Assembly (NCBI GenBank): GCA_002414505.1
Contig: DHZF01000091.1
Location: 12,630-60,076, forward strand
Length of the DNA stretch: 47,447 nt
DNA from: Hyphomonas sp. UBA5111
GTDB taxonomy: Bacteria; Pseudomonadota; Alphaproteobacteria; Caulobacterales; Hyphomonadaceae
Direction of reading: 5' to 3'
The notes below the pieces were generated by a model. That model ran no database searches. It was not told where the DNA came from and saw nothing but the letters and a program-made list of their open reading frames with translations. Both the position numbers and the translations under genes were made by a program. Each line of letters opens with the position of its first letter. Within the stretch, counting starts at the first letter, position 1. Of this stretch, positions 1 to 8,522 are shown one piece after another.

Positions 1-824
1 GCCTCATGCGAAACGTCCCGTCGCGCGTCTTGGGTCAACATGGCCATGTCCCATGCGTCCCAGCCTTTCACCGCGTCCTGGAAATCGAGCAGCGCAATGC
101 GGTCGTCGCCGAGCCAAAGCAAGTTCTCGGCATGGTAATCGCGCAGCGTGAAGACACGCGGAAAGGATAGTGCCTGTTCGATCAGGGCGTCGCGTTCAGA
201 CTCCCATCTGGCGCGGGCCATGCCAGTCAGGGCCACGCCTCCTGCCTCAACCGGCAGCCAGTCCGCATAGAGGTCTGCATTCGAGGCCAGAGCGAGGCGG
301 TCAAAGTCGAGGATCGGCCACTGTTCGGTGCCGAACGTGACTGTGTCCGGGATCGGCTCCCGATGGAGCCGCGCCAGCATGTCGGCTGCAAGCGTGTAGG
401 CCGGTACTTCCAGGGTGGGATCCCGCTCAATCTGGCGGGCAAGCTCCATCCCGTCGCCGAAATCCTGCAAGATGGCGAGCCCGGCTTCGGTGTCGTGGGC
501 CAGAACCTCCGGAGCCTCGAAACCCAGCGCTCTCAGGTGGTTGGCAATCAGGACAAAGGCATCCACCCGGGATGCGGCAAGACGCGTCTGGGCGTTCCAC
601 CCCATCGCATTGCGTGTGGCGTCGTCGGCGTCCGGCGGACATGGGTCAGCCTCTACCCGCGGTGCATCCATCAGCATTGCCGTCATGCCGCCCGGCTTCA
701 CCAGCCGAATATAGCGACGGGTCGAGGCATCCTGCCCCAAGGGCTGCAGCTGCGCATCGCCCCAGCCATGGCGCGCGAGGAAACCGGCAATCAGCCCGTC
801 GCGGAAACTAGAATTGAAATTCAT
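1..824 (-). CDS. amgK: Phosphotransferase, AmgK-like cell-wall sugar kinase (partial)
   Basis: Continuous minus-strand reading frame that begins at an ATG overlapping the end of tsaE by 17 bp and runs off the left edge, so the C-terminus is missing (about 274 residues visible). The N-terminus reads MNFNSSFRDGLIAGF. Late in the visible part are the choline/aminoglycoside-kinase catalytic motif DYHAENLLW and the metal-binding LLDFQDA, which place it in the APH phosphotransferase family. In Pseudomonas and Caulobacter, AmgK phosphorylates MurNAc/GlcNAc at the anomeric carbon for peptidoglycan recycling, and an amgK-like gene is often found beside tsaE in alphaproteobacteria. The family call comes from the motifs. 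The AmgK assignment rests on gene order and the family, and murU would be expected beyond the left edge. Confidence 0.72.
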   Translation of the reverse strand, partial: MNFNSSFRDGLIAGFLARHGWGDAQLQPLGQDASTRRYIRLVKPGGMTAMLMDAPRVEADPCPPDADDATRNAMGWNAQTRLAASRVDAFVLIANHLRALGFEAPEVLAHDTEAGLAILQDFGDGMELARQIERDPTLEVPAYTLAADMLARLHREPIPDTVTFGTEQWPILDFDRLALASNADLYADWLPVEAGGVALTGMARARWESERDALIEQALSFPRVFTLRDYHAENLLWLGDDRIALLDFQDAVKGWDAWDMAMLTQDARRDVSHE

Positions 825-1269
825 CGCAGCGTCTCTGCCAGTCTTCGCCATGGGGTTCCAGCGATACGAGCCGATGTTCGCCTTCAAAGTCAAAGACGAT
901 GTCCAGCCGCCAAGCCGGGAGGTGCTTTCCGGCTTTCTCGGGCCATTCGACGATGGCCACACCCTCCGGCGTCTCGTCCCAGCCGATTTCCTCCATCTCG
1001 TCGGGAGATTCCAGTCGGTAGAGGTCGAAATGCCAAACCGGGAAATCCGGGGCGTCATAGGCCTGTACCAGCGTATAGGTCGGGCTCGGCACCTCCTCGA
1101 CATCCGGCACCAGCGCGCGGACCAAGCCGCGCGTGAACGTCGTCTTGCCGACACCCAAGCCGCCATGCAGGGTAATAACGTCGCCTGGCTTCAGCAGGCC
1201 AGCCATCGCAGCCCCCAATTCCAGCGTCCGCGCTTCATCTTCGACTCGATAGGTAAGTTTCATCATCAT
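808..1269 (-). CDS. tsaE: tRNA threonylcarbamoyladenosine biosynthesis ATPase TsaE
   Basis: About 153 residues. TsaE (YjeE) is the small P-loop ATPase that works with TsaB and TsaD to make t6A37 on ANN-decoding tRNAs in the cytoplasm. The Walker A loop is GGLGVGKTTFTRG near residue 35, followed by the family motifs SPTYTLVQAY and HFDLYRL. Three ATG codons in a row (1261-1269) head the conserved MKLTYRVEDE start, so the true start is one of these. The open frame extends further upstream but that part is Cys/His-rich and unlike the family. No clear Shine-Dalgarno is seen. The end overlaps the amgK-like gene by 17 bp, implying a shared transcript. Confidence 0.9.
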   Translation of the reverse strand: MMMKLTYRVEDEARTLELGAAMAGLLKPGDVITLHGGLGVGKTTFTRGLVRALVPDVEEVPSPTYTLVQAYDAPDFPVWHFDLYRLESPDEMEEIGWDETPEGVAIVEWPEKAGKHLPAWRLDIVFDFEGEHRLVSLEPHGEDWQRRCDEFQF

Positions 1270-1380
1270 GTGCTTATAAAAGACTACAGCCACACACCAT
1301 CGCTTCCTGACCAAATTGCGGCAATACGCGTGGTGACATGCCTTGCAGTAGCAGGCAGACTGGCCTAGAACTCTAAAAAA

Positions 1381-1405
1381 TGACGCAGGCGTCACGAATT
1401 GACGC
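1381..1405 (+). promoter_or_regulatory. TGACGC palindrome plus third half-site (candidate operator)
   Basis: TGACGC-AG-GCGTCA at 1381-1394 is a perfect inverted repeat, and TGACGC occurs again at 1400-1405. It lies 23-47 bp before the TTG start of the ferredoxin reductase, in the 158-bp gap shared with tsaE. A weak sigma70-like pair (TTGCAG and TAGAAC, 17 bp apart) lies just upstream. The binding factor is unknown, and the operator role is inference. Confidence 0.35.
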
Positions 1406-1427
1406 TACGTAGGCCGGGAACGACACA

Positions 1428-2675
1428 TTGGATCTGACAGACGCAAAACGGATTGTGGTAATTGGGGGTGGGCAGGCTGCGGCTCAGGCCATCCAGTCCC
1501 TCCGCATGGGCGGCTATACTGGCGAGTTGACGCTGGTCGGCGAAGAGCCTGCCTTGCCCTACCAGCGCCCACCCCTGTCAAAAGCCTATATGAAGGGCGA
1601 GTTCGCGGAAGAGCGGCTCTATTTCAAACCCGCCGCCTGGTATGCCGACAATAATGTCGAACTGGTCCTTTCGACGCGCGCAATCGCCATAAACCGGACA
1701 CACCGCAAGGTGGAACTCGAGCATGGCGGTCATCTCGACTATGACGCGCTGATCATCGCCACCGGATCGCGGCCCCGCGGATTGCCCATCGACGGGGCAG
1801 ATCTTGAGCATGTCTACGCGTTGCGCGGCCTTGCCGATGTGGAGCGCATCCGCCCGCAAATGGTCGCGGGTCGCTCCATCCTGATCGTGGGCGCTGGCTA
1901 TATCGGGCTGGAAGCTGCCGCGGTGGCCCAGCAGATGGGTCTCAAGACCACAGTTCTGGAAATGGCACCGCGTGTACTGGCCCGCGTGACCAGTCCGGTC
2001 ATGAGCGAATTCTACGAGACTGAGCATCGCCGTCAGGGCGTCGATATCCGCACCGAAACCAGTCTGTCGAAACTGGAAGGCAAGGGTGGCGCGGTAACTG
2101 CCGCACAGCTTAGCGATGGGACGAAACTGGGCGCAGACATCGTCCTCGTTGGTATCGGCATTCTGCCCAATGAAGAATTGGCCAAGGACGCCGGCATCGC
2201 CTGTAATAATGGCATCCTCGTGGACCGCGACGCCCGGACCTCTGATCCGAGAATCTTCGCCGCCGGCGATTGCGCGAGCCGTCCGCTGGTCCATTTCGGC
2301 CGGGCCGGACGGCTTGAAAGTGTCCACAACGCGATCGAGCAGGGGAAACTCGCCGCCGCCGCCATTCTCGGCAAGCCGCGCCCGAATGAAGACTGCCCGT
2401 GGTTCTGGTCGGACCAGTATGATTTGAAGTTGCAGATTGCGGGCCTCAGCGCCGGATATGACCAGATCGTCGTGCGAGGGTCGCCCGAAGACCGGAAGTT
2501 TGCGGCCTTCTATCTGAAGAACGGCACACTGATTGCCGTCGACGCGATCAACAGCCCGCCAGAATTCCTGGCGTCCAAGAAGCTCATTATGTCAGGCGCG
2601 AAACTCTCGGCTGACATTCTTGCAGACACATCAATATCAATGAAAGAGATTGCCACTAACACAGTGGCAGCTTGA
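1428..2675 (+). CDS. FAD-dependent ferredoxin reductase
   Basis: 415 residues with a TTG start. NAD(P)H-dependent reductase of the putidaredoxin/rhodocoxin-reductase type, which passes electrons from NAD(P)H through FAD to a small [2Fe-2S] ferredoxin. Visible are the N-terminal FAD loop [11 protein letters not shown], the NAD-binding loop [15 protein letters not shown] near residue 145, and the second FAD motif IFAAGDCA near residue 280. The ferredoxin gene starts 17 bp downstream, so the two form a redox pair. Such pairs normally feed a cytochrome P450 or an oxygenase, but none is present in this window, so the final acceptor is unknown. The TTG start is the first in-frame start that keeps the FAD loop at the N-terminus. 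Confidence 0.9.
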   Translation: MDLTDAKRIVVIGGGQAAAQAIQSLRMGGYTGELTLVGEEPALPYQRPPLSKAYMKGEFAEERLYFKPAAWYADNNVELVLSTRAIAINRTHRKVELEHGGHLDYDALIIATGSRPRGLPIDGADLEHVYALRGLADVERIRPQMVAGRSILIVGAGYIGLEAAAVAQQMGLKTTVLEMAPRVLARVTSPVMSEFYETEHRRQGVDIRTETSLSKLEGKGGAVTAAQLSDGTKLGADIVLVGIGILPNEELAKDAGIACNNGILVDRDARTSDPRIFAAGDCASRPLVHFGRAGRLESVHNAIEQGKLAAAAILGKPRPNEDCPWFWSDQYDLKLQIAGLSAGYDQIVVRGSPEDRKFAAFYLKNGTLIAVDAINSPPEFLASKKLIMSGAKLSADILADTSISMKEIATNTVAA

Positions 2676-2692
2676 AGGAGAGAAACCCGCAC

Positions 2693-3013
2693 ATGGCGAA
2701 AATTACCTATATCGATAGCGAAGGCACCGAGCGCGTCGTCGAAGCCCAGAACGGCGAAACCGTAATGGAAGCTGCCATCAAGAATTCCATTCCCGGCATC
2801 GACGCCGATTGCGGCGGCGCCTGCGCCTGCGCGACTTGCCATGTTTATGTCGACCAGGCCTTCATGGACAAAGTCGGCGAGCAGGAAGAGATGGAAAAAT
2901 CCATGCTGGATTTTGCCGAGAACGTTCAGGAAAATTCCCGCCTGTCCTGCCAGATCACCGTGTCGGAAGATCTGGACGGCCTGAAAGTGACCACACCGGA
3001 AAGCCAGCACTAA
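2693..3013 (+). CDS. [2Fe-2S] ferredoxin, adrenodoxin type
   Basis: 106 residues. Cluster ligands follow the adrenodoxin/putidaredoxin pattern: [11 protein letters not shown] gives Cys-x5-Cys-x2-Cys near residues 39-48, and the fourth Cys is in RLSCQI. ATG at 2693 follows an AAGGAG Shine-Dalgarno at 2674-2679. A longer in-frame start at 2672 would overlap the upstream reductase and is less likely. The protein is the expected electron-transfer partner of that reductase and may serve a P450, an oxygenase or Fe-S assembly. It is followed directly by a strong terminator, which closes a two-gene operon. Confidence 0.93.
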   Translation: MAKITYIDSEGTERVVEAQNGETVMEAAIKNSIPGIDADCGGACACATCHVYVDQAFMDKVGEQEEMEKSMLDFAENVQENSRLSCQITVSEDLDGLKVTTPESQH

Positions 3014-3035
3014 GCCGCTGACACACTGACAAATG

Positions 3036-3068
3036 AGCGCCCCAGTCCAGTGCTGGGGCGCTTTTTTT
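3036..3068 (+). terminator. Rho-independent terminator after ferredoxin
   Basis: A perfect 10-bp stem (AGCGCCCCAG pairing with CTGGGGCGCT) with a 7-base loop is followed by a run of seven T. It sits 23 bp after the ferredoxin stop and ends the reductase-ferredoxin operon. Confidence 0.92.
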
Positions 3069-3146
3069 GACGGTATACCCCAGCGTCATGAGTTGGTTCC
3101 CTTCCAGAACTGACTATGTATGCGCTCTGGTTTCAGGGAGATTTTC

Positions 3147-3935
3147 ATGGACTTCAAAACCCTCATGCACAGCGGCAAACAGACCGGCGAGACTGCCATG
3201 TCGTTCCATGTCCCCGACTCCTGGATGCAGGGCCGCACGACCTATGGCGGGCTCACGGCTGCGCTTTGCCTTGAAGCGGCCATGTCGACTTCGGGAGGGC
3301 GGCCGATCCGATCTGCCCAGATTGCCTTTGTCGGCCCCGTGTCCGGAGACGTTGAATGCACGGCCACCTTGCTGCGCGAAGGCAAGAACACAGTGTTCAC
3401 GAGCGTGCGGATGATCGGCGAAACCGGCGTGGCGGCTGAGGCGATCTTCGCCTTTGGCGCTCATCGGGAGTCCTCCCTCAATTTCGCCCATCTCCCTGCC
3501 CCCGAAGTCACCGCGCCGGACGAGACCGCGTCCTTCTTTGGCGACTCGCCAAAACGACCCGCCTTCACCCGCAATTTCAACATCAGGCTGGCCAAAGGCA
3601 AGCCACCGATGTCGGGTGCCCCGGATGCAGACATGTCGCTCTGGATGCGCCACAAGGATGGCGCCGTAGCGCCCGATGCGCTTTCCGTTCTGGCGCTCGC
3701 GGATGCCCCGCCCCCGGCCGCCTTGGCCATGCTGACAGGTCCGGCCCGTATCAGCTCCATGACGTGGATGGCGGAATTCCTGACCGACGACATCCAGACC
3801 GAACAAGGCTGGTTCCTGGCCCGGCACGTCGCCGATACCTCAAAGGATGGCTATAATAGCCAGGCCATGACGCTTTGGAACACGTCTGGCCAGCCGATCA
3901 TGATCGGCCGCCAGACCATCGCGGTGTTCGCTTAG
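3147..3935 (+). CDS. Acyl-CoA thioesterase family protein (double hotdog)
   Basis: 262 residues. The fold suggested is the TesB/4HBT_3 double hotdog that hydrolyses acyl-CoA thioesters. The N-terminal half has the helix motif TTYGGLTAALCLEAA, and the C-terminal half has SSMTWMAEF followed by YNSQAMTLWNTSGQPI, resembling the second hotdog repeat. Substrate chain length cannot be read from the sequence. ATG at 3147 is preceded by AGGGAG. An alternative start at 3120 lacks a ribosome site and adds nine poor residues. It stands alone between a terminator and a convergent TIR gene. Confidence 0.78.
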   Translation: MDFKTLMHSGKQTGETAMSFHVPDSWMQGRTTYGGLTAALCLEAAMSTSGGRPIRSAQIAFVGPVSGDVECTATLLREGKNTVFTSVRMIGETGVAAEAIFAFGAHRESSLNFAHLPAPEVTAPDETASFFGDSPKRPAFTRNFNIRLAKGKPPMSGAPDADMSLWMRHKDGAVAPDALSVLALADAPPPAALAMLTGPARISSMTWMAEFLTDDIQTEQGWFLARHVADTSKDGYNSQAMTLWNTSGQPIMIGRQTIAVFA

Positions 3936-3949
3936 CCTGATTGCCCGGC

Positions 3950-4843
3950 CTAATTGTCGGGTTCCGGCTCTTCGGTGTCATTGATGATCGGTCCGGGTTC
4001 GAGCACTTTCATCAATGAGGCTGGCACCTGACCGGCAGGACAGGCTTCCTGAAGGACGTAGGCATTGCCGACGCCCGGCGCGCCCGCATGCATGGGCGCT
4101 GTGATGGTCTGGGACCGGAAGATCCAGCTCAGGAAGAACATGGCGAACACAGCCGCGGCGACCGCGGCAATCGTGCCCCATCCCATGCCCAACGGATCGG
4201 ATCCAGCCGGCACTGCCGGGCTGACAGGACGGCTGGCAGAACTTGAACTGCTGGGCTGGGATTTCACGGATGCCTTGGCAAGCGCCGCTGCGCTGGCGGT
4301 CTCTGCCGCCGGAGCGGGCTTGATACCCATCGCCTTTTCACGCTTCTTCCTGGCATCAATCGCCAGCGGGTCCTCGGGATGGGCAGCAAGCCAGTCTTCA
4401 CGGGCCTCTTCATCCTTAGAACCGAACCCCATCCATTCCCGAAGATCCGAGCGACCATCGCGCTGGGCGAGTTCCTCGATCATCTTGTAGAAGCCTTCGG
4501 GCGTCTTGCGAGACGTCATGCCCTCGATAGAGAACCGCTTGTCGCTCTTGAAGGGCTCATACGGGATCGTCTTGTCGAGGCTGACCTGGGCCAGCATGCC
4601 CGGCCGGGAATGTCCGACAGAGGCCGCCGCGCGCACCCAATCGCTCTTTACCGCATGCTCGGACCACATGACCAGCATGTGCCTGGAATTGCCCGCATTG
4701 CGCGCATCCTTGGCGTCGAACGTATTGTCGGTCTGCTTCTGGTCGAACCAGACCTTGAATTTCAGCGAACGGAGCCGGCGCGCCACCAGCTTCGCCATGT
4801 CACGATCTTCGATCGCCGATACCAGGAAAACATCGTACGCCAT
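3950..4843 (-). CDS. TIR-like domain protein with C-terminal membrane anchor
   Basis: 297 residues. The N-terminal ~100 residues match a TIR domain: AYDVFLVSAIEDRDMAKLV, then KVWFDQ, then MLVMWSEHAVKSDWVRAAAS. In enzymatic bacterial TIRs a catalytic Glu falls four residues after the Trp of the S-x-W-V helix. Here that position is Ala73, so NADase activity is doubtful. The middle (about 150-215) is charged, then rich in Ala, Ser and Pro like a linker. One transmembrane helix (GTIAAVAAAVFAMFFLSWIF) precedes a roughly 50-residue acidic tail. ATG at 4843 has an AGAGGTAG ribosome site. No partner defence gene lies nearby. The TIR call is by motif; the function is unknown. Confidence 0.75.
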   Translation of the reverse strand: MAYDVFLVSAIEDRDMAKLVARRLRSLKFKVWFDQKQTDNTFDAKDARNAGNSRHMLVMWSEHAVKSDWVRAAASVGHSRPGMLAQVSLDKTIPYEPFKSDKRFSIEGMTSRKTPEGFYKMIEELAQRDGRSDLREWMGFGSKDEEAREDWLAAHPEDPLAIDARKKREKAMGIKPAPAAETASAAALAKASVKSQPSSSSSASRPVSPAVPAGSDPLGMGWGTIAAVAAAVFAMFFLSWIFRSQTITAPMHAGAPGVGNAYVLQEACPAGQVPASLMKVLEPGPIINDTEEPEPDN

Positions 4844-4991
4844 ATGCGCGCTACCTCTTGAAGTAATGGGCCAAGCATACCCATAGACCCTTAATATTCC
4901 ACCCAATTCCGCTTTCAGGCGATATTTCAGTCTGTTTTTCGGCTGAAAATCCGGCTAATTGCGCGGCGAAACAGTTAATCAGGAGACCGGT

Positions 4992-6089
4992 ATGGGTTTC
5001 AAATGCGGCATCGTCGGCCTTCCCAATGTGGGCAAGTCCACGCTCTTCAATGCGCTTACCCAGACAGCCGCCGCCCAGGCAGCGAACTATCCTTTCTGCA
5101 CGATAGAGCCCAATGTCGGCGAAGTGGCCGTGCCGGAGCCAAGGCTGGAAAAGCTGGCTGCGGTAGGCGGCTCGAAAGAGATCATTCCAGCCCGCATGAA
5201 CTTCGTGGATATTGCCGGCCTCGTCGAGGGCGCCTCCCAGGGTGAAGGCCTCGGCAACAAATTCCTCGCCAACATCCGCGAGACCGATGCGATCATCTAT
5301 GTCCTGCGCTGTTTCGAGAATGACGACATCACGCATGTCAGCGGCAAGGTCGACCCGATTGCAGACTTTGAAGTGGTCGAAACCGAGCTGATGCTGGCGG
5401 ACATGGAAAGCCTTGAAAAGCGCAAGGCCGGTGTCGTGAAGAAGGCCAATTCCGGCGACAAGGAAGCCAAGGCCCAAGTCGCCCTGATCGACCTTGCCCT
5501 CGTGGAGCTGAATGCAGGTCGCCCGGCCCGCCGCGCCGTCATTTCGAAGGATGACACAAGAGCGTGGAACATGCTGCAGCTGCTGACGTCGAAACCTGTT
5601 CTGTTTGTCGCCAATGTCGATGAAGACAGCGCTGCAACAGGCAATGAATACTCGAAGCGTGTGGAAGCTCGCGCCGCCGAGGAAGGTGCCGCATGCGTCG
5701 TGATTTCCGCTCAGATCGAAGCGGAACTCGCCCTGCTCGATGAGCCGGATCGCAGCGAATATCTTGAGACGCTGGGCCTTGAAGAGCCGGGCCTGACCCG
5801 CCTTATCCATACTGGCTATAACCTTCTGGACCTGCAGACCTATTTCACGGTCGGGCCCAAGGAAGCGCGCGCCTGGACGATCCGGAAGGGCTGGTCGGCG
5901 CCAAAAGCCGCCGGTGTCATTCATGGGGACTTTGAAAAGGGCTTCATCCGCGCTGAAACCGTCGCCTACAAGGACTATGTCGAATATGGCGGCGAAGCGG
6001 GCGCCAAGGAAGCCGGCAAGATGCGGTCCGAAGGCAAGGAATACATCGTCCAGGACGGCGATGTGATGCTGTTCCGGTTCAACGTCTAA
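4992..6089 (+). CDS. ychF: Redox-regulated ATPase YchF (Obg family)
   Basis: 365 residues, the usual family length. YchF/OLA1 is a ribosome-associated P-loop ATPase of the Obg family. Visible are G1 GLPNVGKST at residue ~10, the G3 region [12 protein letters not shown], the altered G4 motif NVDE in place of NKxD (which explains the preference for ATP), a coiled-coil stretch, and a C-terminal TGS domain ([32 protein letters not shown]). ATG at 4992 follows AGGAG at 4981. It is convergent with the acyltransferase gene, with a single base between the stops. Confidence 0.96.
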   Translation: MGFKCGIVGLPNVGKSTLFNALTQTAAAQAANYPFCTIEPNVGEVAVPEPRLEKLAAVGGSKEIIPARMNFVDIAGLVEGASQGEGLGNKFLANIRETDAIIYVLRCFENDDITHVSGKVDPIADFEVVETELMLADMESLEKRKAGVVKKANSGDKEAKAQVALIDLALVELNAGRPARRAVISKDDTRAWNMLQLLTSKPVLFVANVDEDSAATGNEYSKRVEARAAEEGAACVVISAQIEAELALLDEPDRSEYLETLGLEEPGLTRLIHTGYNLLDLQTYFTVGPKEARAWTIRKGWSAPKAAGVIHGDFEKGFIRAETVAYKDYVEYGGEAGAKEAGKMRSEGKEYIVQDGDVMLFRFNV

Positions 6090-6090
6090 A

Positions 6091-7161
6091 CTATTTTGCC
6101 GACAGCGCGGCGCGTCTTTGCCCGCGCTCGCTGCCCGACAGGCTGGCCCAGTCCGGGCGCTCATACAGCAGCTTCAAGGGCGTTCCGCGAATGAGGGCGT
6201 GAAAGGCGAGCGGCAGGCCGACGGCCAGGGCCAGAGTTACGGCGCACGCCAACCCGACATCCCCCAATGGCGCGCCTGTTTTTGGCCATACGAGCCGCTC
6301 CATGACGACCAGCGGGAACGCGTAGGTCAGGTAGATTACGATCGAGTGCCGGCCGCAATATCGCAGGAAGTCTGCCGCGCGGAACCGCGTCAGCAGCGCT
6401 GATATGATGCAGACGGCGGTTGCGCCGGCAAGGCCGAGAATGAAGCTGAAGAGGACTTCCTCATGCAGCCCAAAGCTCACGGCCCACGCGTTCAGAGCCG
6501 CCCAAACGAGCAACCCAATTCCGCCCATCACTGGCGCCTTCGCTGCCCTTTCGGCGAAGCTGAAGATCTGCGGCGCGAAGGCATAGCCCATGAAGAAATA
6601 GACATAGCGATTGGCGAACCGGTCAATCACTCCCCAGCCAGTATCGATTAGCACCAGCTGATAGAGGGACTGAAGGACAAAGGCGCCCGTGAGCACGATC
6701 CATATCGGCACCTTCCGCAGCAGCCGTGTGACGACATAGAAGATCGCCAGCATATGGACGAACCAGAGCGAGTTGGTTGGCTCAATGAAGCTGAAGGCCC
6801 AGAGCTTCAGGAAATAGCCGGGCTCGGACATCATGACGTCGAACTCCACCACCGGGAATTGGAGCGTCAGCCAGAGGGCATAGAAATAGATGAAGTGGAC
6901 AACCTTGCGGTCGAGGTAATCGACAAGAGGCCCGTGGATTGACCGGTGCAGGAACAGGCCCGCGACCAGGAAGAAATCCGGAATACGGAACGGCCGGGCA
7001 AACTCGACAACCGGATGCATCCACCCTTCCCCAGTGAACACATGCTCAACGCCATACACCGCATGCATCATCACCACGAGAATGATGCAGATGCCCTTGG
7101 CGTAATCAACCCAATCGACGCGTGGGGGCGTCTGTGTAGAGGATTGATCGGTCGAATTCAT
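6091..7161 (-). CDS. Acyltransferase family 3 membrane protein
   Basis: 356 residues with about ten hydrophobic segments. The family transfers acetyl or other acyl groups to surface sugars, glucans or antibiotics. Family hallmarks are visible: WVDYAKGICIILVVMMHAVYG (first helix with the conserved His), RPFRIPDFFLVAGLFL, and SLWFVHMLAIFYVV. Natural substrate cannot be predicted. ATG at 7161 follows a GGAGTGA ribosome site. The ATP-grasp-like gene ends 34 bp upstream on the same strand, so the pair may be co-transcribed and may modify the same product, which is inference only. Confidence 0.87.
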   Translation of the reverse strand: MNSTDQSSTQTPPRVDWVDYAKGICIILVVMMHAVYGVEHVFTGEGWMHPVVEFARPFRIPDFFLVAGLFLHRSIHGPLVDYLDRKVVHFIYFYALWLTLQFPVVEFDVMMSEPGYFLKLWAFSFIEPTNSLWFVHMLAIFYVVTRLLRKVPIWIVLTGAFVLQSLYQLVLIDTGWGVIDRFANRYVYFFMGYAFAPQIFSFAERAAKAPVMGGIGLLVWAALNAWAVSFGLHEEVLFSFILGLAGATAVCIISALLTRFRAADFLRYCGRHSIVIYLTYAFPLVVMERLVWPKTGAPLGDVGLACAVTLALAVGLPLAFHALIRGTPLKLLYERPDWASLSGSERGQRRAALSAK

Positions 7162-7195
7162 TCGAAGTCACTCCACAGGTCGACCCGGTTCGGCA

Positions 7196-8269
7196 TCAGG
7201 TCGACGAAACCACCGACAGATAGGGCAGCTCACTGCAATAGGTTTTGATACAGGCCGCAAACCAGTCAAACGTCTGGTCGACGCGCGCAACCGCATTGCG
7301 TTGCCGGGAGAGGACGCTGGCCTTGCCGTCGGGCAGCCAGAAATATGGATTTGCTTCCCACACAATGATGCGTCCGTCGGGCTGTATGCTGTAATCCACC
7401 GCCGCGAAATCGAGACCCAGCACCTTCACAGCGCCTACAAGTTCACTGGCTCCCTGCACGGGCCCATTGAAATAAGCGTCGTCCGCTTCGAGCAGCTGGT
7501 TAAGCAGAGCCTGATGATAGCCGAAGCATCTGGCCATACGACGCGGGCGGCTCGCTTCTCGCTGGAACAGACAATTGGAGAGACCGACGATGCGCTCAGG
7601 CGAGAAAAACAAATGGCTGGCCATCACGCGGTCGCCAATCACGAAGGCGCGCGCCTTGTGATGATAGCGGGAAAACAGGCTATGATCGGATGGGTCAGAT
7701 TGGCGGTACTCTTCACGAATATCGTAAAGATGGAGCACAACGGCGGGTAAAATATCTTTACTGTCCAAGGCCGGAACGTCTTGCGGACCGAAGAGGGTCG
7801 CGACATGTCGCTGGGCATGTTCCTCGTCGCTGCGCACGATGCAGGGGAACCCGACACGGTCGATCGCGCCGGGCAGCTCCAGGGAGTTCGCCACCGGGGC
7901 AGCGGCAGCGCTCGCAACGCCCGCCTTTGCCCAGATCTCCGCTTGCACCGATTTGGTGGTGTTGCTGAGCGCGTCCGGATGGTTGAGTATCCGGATGCCG
8001 CGGTCAGCGGCATCGTCGGCAATCGCCATCGCGTCGAGATAGCAGGCGGGATATTTCTGCATCAACGGGTCGCCGAGCCAGAACACGACCAGTCCTACAT
8101 CGGTCAGGTCTGCGCGGGCATCGCCGGTGCGATGAATGCGGATCTGCTTCAGCAAGGGATCAGATTTTGCCGCCAGCCGGTTCAGGAAAACATCGCCTGT
8201 TGGAACGTTACGGCCTCGACCTGGCCCGTGGGTGATGAAGAGAATTTTGTTACGGCCAGACGCGTTCAT
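7196..8269 (-). CDS. ATP-grasp-like protein of unknown substrate
   Basis: 357 residues. The central part reads like an ATP-grasp N-lobe (VGFPCIVRSDEEHAQ) and the C-terminal part carries a metal/ATP-binding pattern VLGLDFAAVDYSIQPDGRIIVWEANPYF, cut here at Asp-Tyr and Glu-x-Asn residues that resemble glutathione-synthetase/RimK-type ligases. The N-terminus KILFITHGPGRGRNV is unlike the common ligases. ATG at 8269 is chosen because frames extending upstream cross the divergent cobT promoter. An in-frame ATG slightly upstream (MHNANLSGFG) is possible. Domain call is moderate; reaction and substrate are unknown. Confidence 0.62.
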   Translation of the reverse strand: MNASGRNKILFITHGPGRGRNVPTGDVFLNRLAAKSDPLLKQIRIHRTGDARADLTDVGLVVFWLGDPLMQKYPACYLDAMAIADDAADRGIRILNHPDALSNTTKSVQAEIWAKAGVASAAAAPVANSLELPGAIDRVGFPCIVRSDEEHAQRHVATLFGPQDVPALDSKDILPAVVLHLYDIREEYRQSDPSDHSLFSRYHHKARAFVIGDRVMASHLFFSPERIVGLSNCLFQREASRPRRMARCFGYHQALLNQLLEADDAYFNGPVQGASELVGAVKVLGLDFAAVDYSIQPDGRIIVWEANPYFWLPDGKASVLSRQRNAVARVDQTFDWFAACIKTYCSELPYLSVVSST

Positions 8270-8302
8270 ACTTATTTCAGTCCCAAAACCAGACAGGTTT
8301 GC

Positions 8303-8314
8303 ATTATGCATAAT
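8303..8314. promoter_or_regulatory. ATTATGCATAAT palindrome in divergent gap
   Basis: A perfect 12-bp palindrome lies 34 bp before the ATP-grasp start in the 253-bp gap shared with cobT. The rest of this gap shows no gene. It also contains no cobalamin-riboswitch B12 box, so the cobT operon is not obviously riboswitch controlled. The operator role is inference. Confidence 0.3.
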
Positions 8315-8522
8315 CTGCCCAATTTCGTACGCAAGCAATATGCCAGAAATACCGGTCTGGTTCGTTATTTTGAGACGCGAAACCAACGTCCAAAACAGGA
8401 CGGGGGGAGGCCAAGACGAGACGGAAATCGGATGCCTCGCCTCGTCCCGAGCCTGTACAATCCGCTCCGAGCCTGCATAGAACTCCCCGCGAAACGATTC
8501 ATACGGGCAGGCTTTCTTCACT

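Noticed and set aside
3950..4843. TIR gene as part of an anti-phage defence island
   Set aside because: The neighbours are a thioesterase and ychF. No STING, SLOG, Sir2 or nuclease partner is present, and the catalytic Glu is missing.
4851..6164. 437-residue minus-strand open frame across ychF
   Set aside because: It is the mirror of a strongly conserved plus-strand gene, has no recognisable motifs and no ribosome site.
8270..8522. Possible second cobalamin riboswitch before cobT
   Set aside because: No B12 box or AAGCCGGTG-like block was found in this gap.
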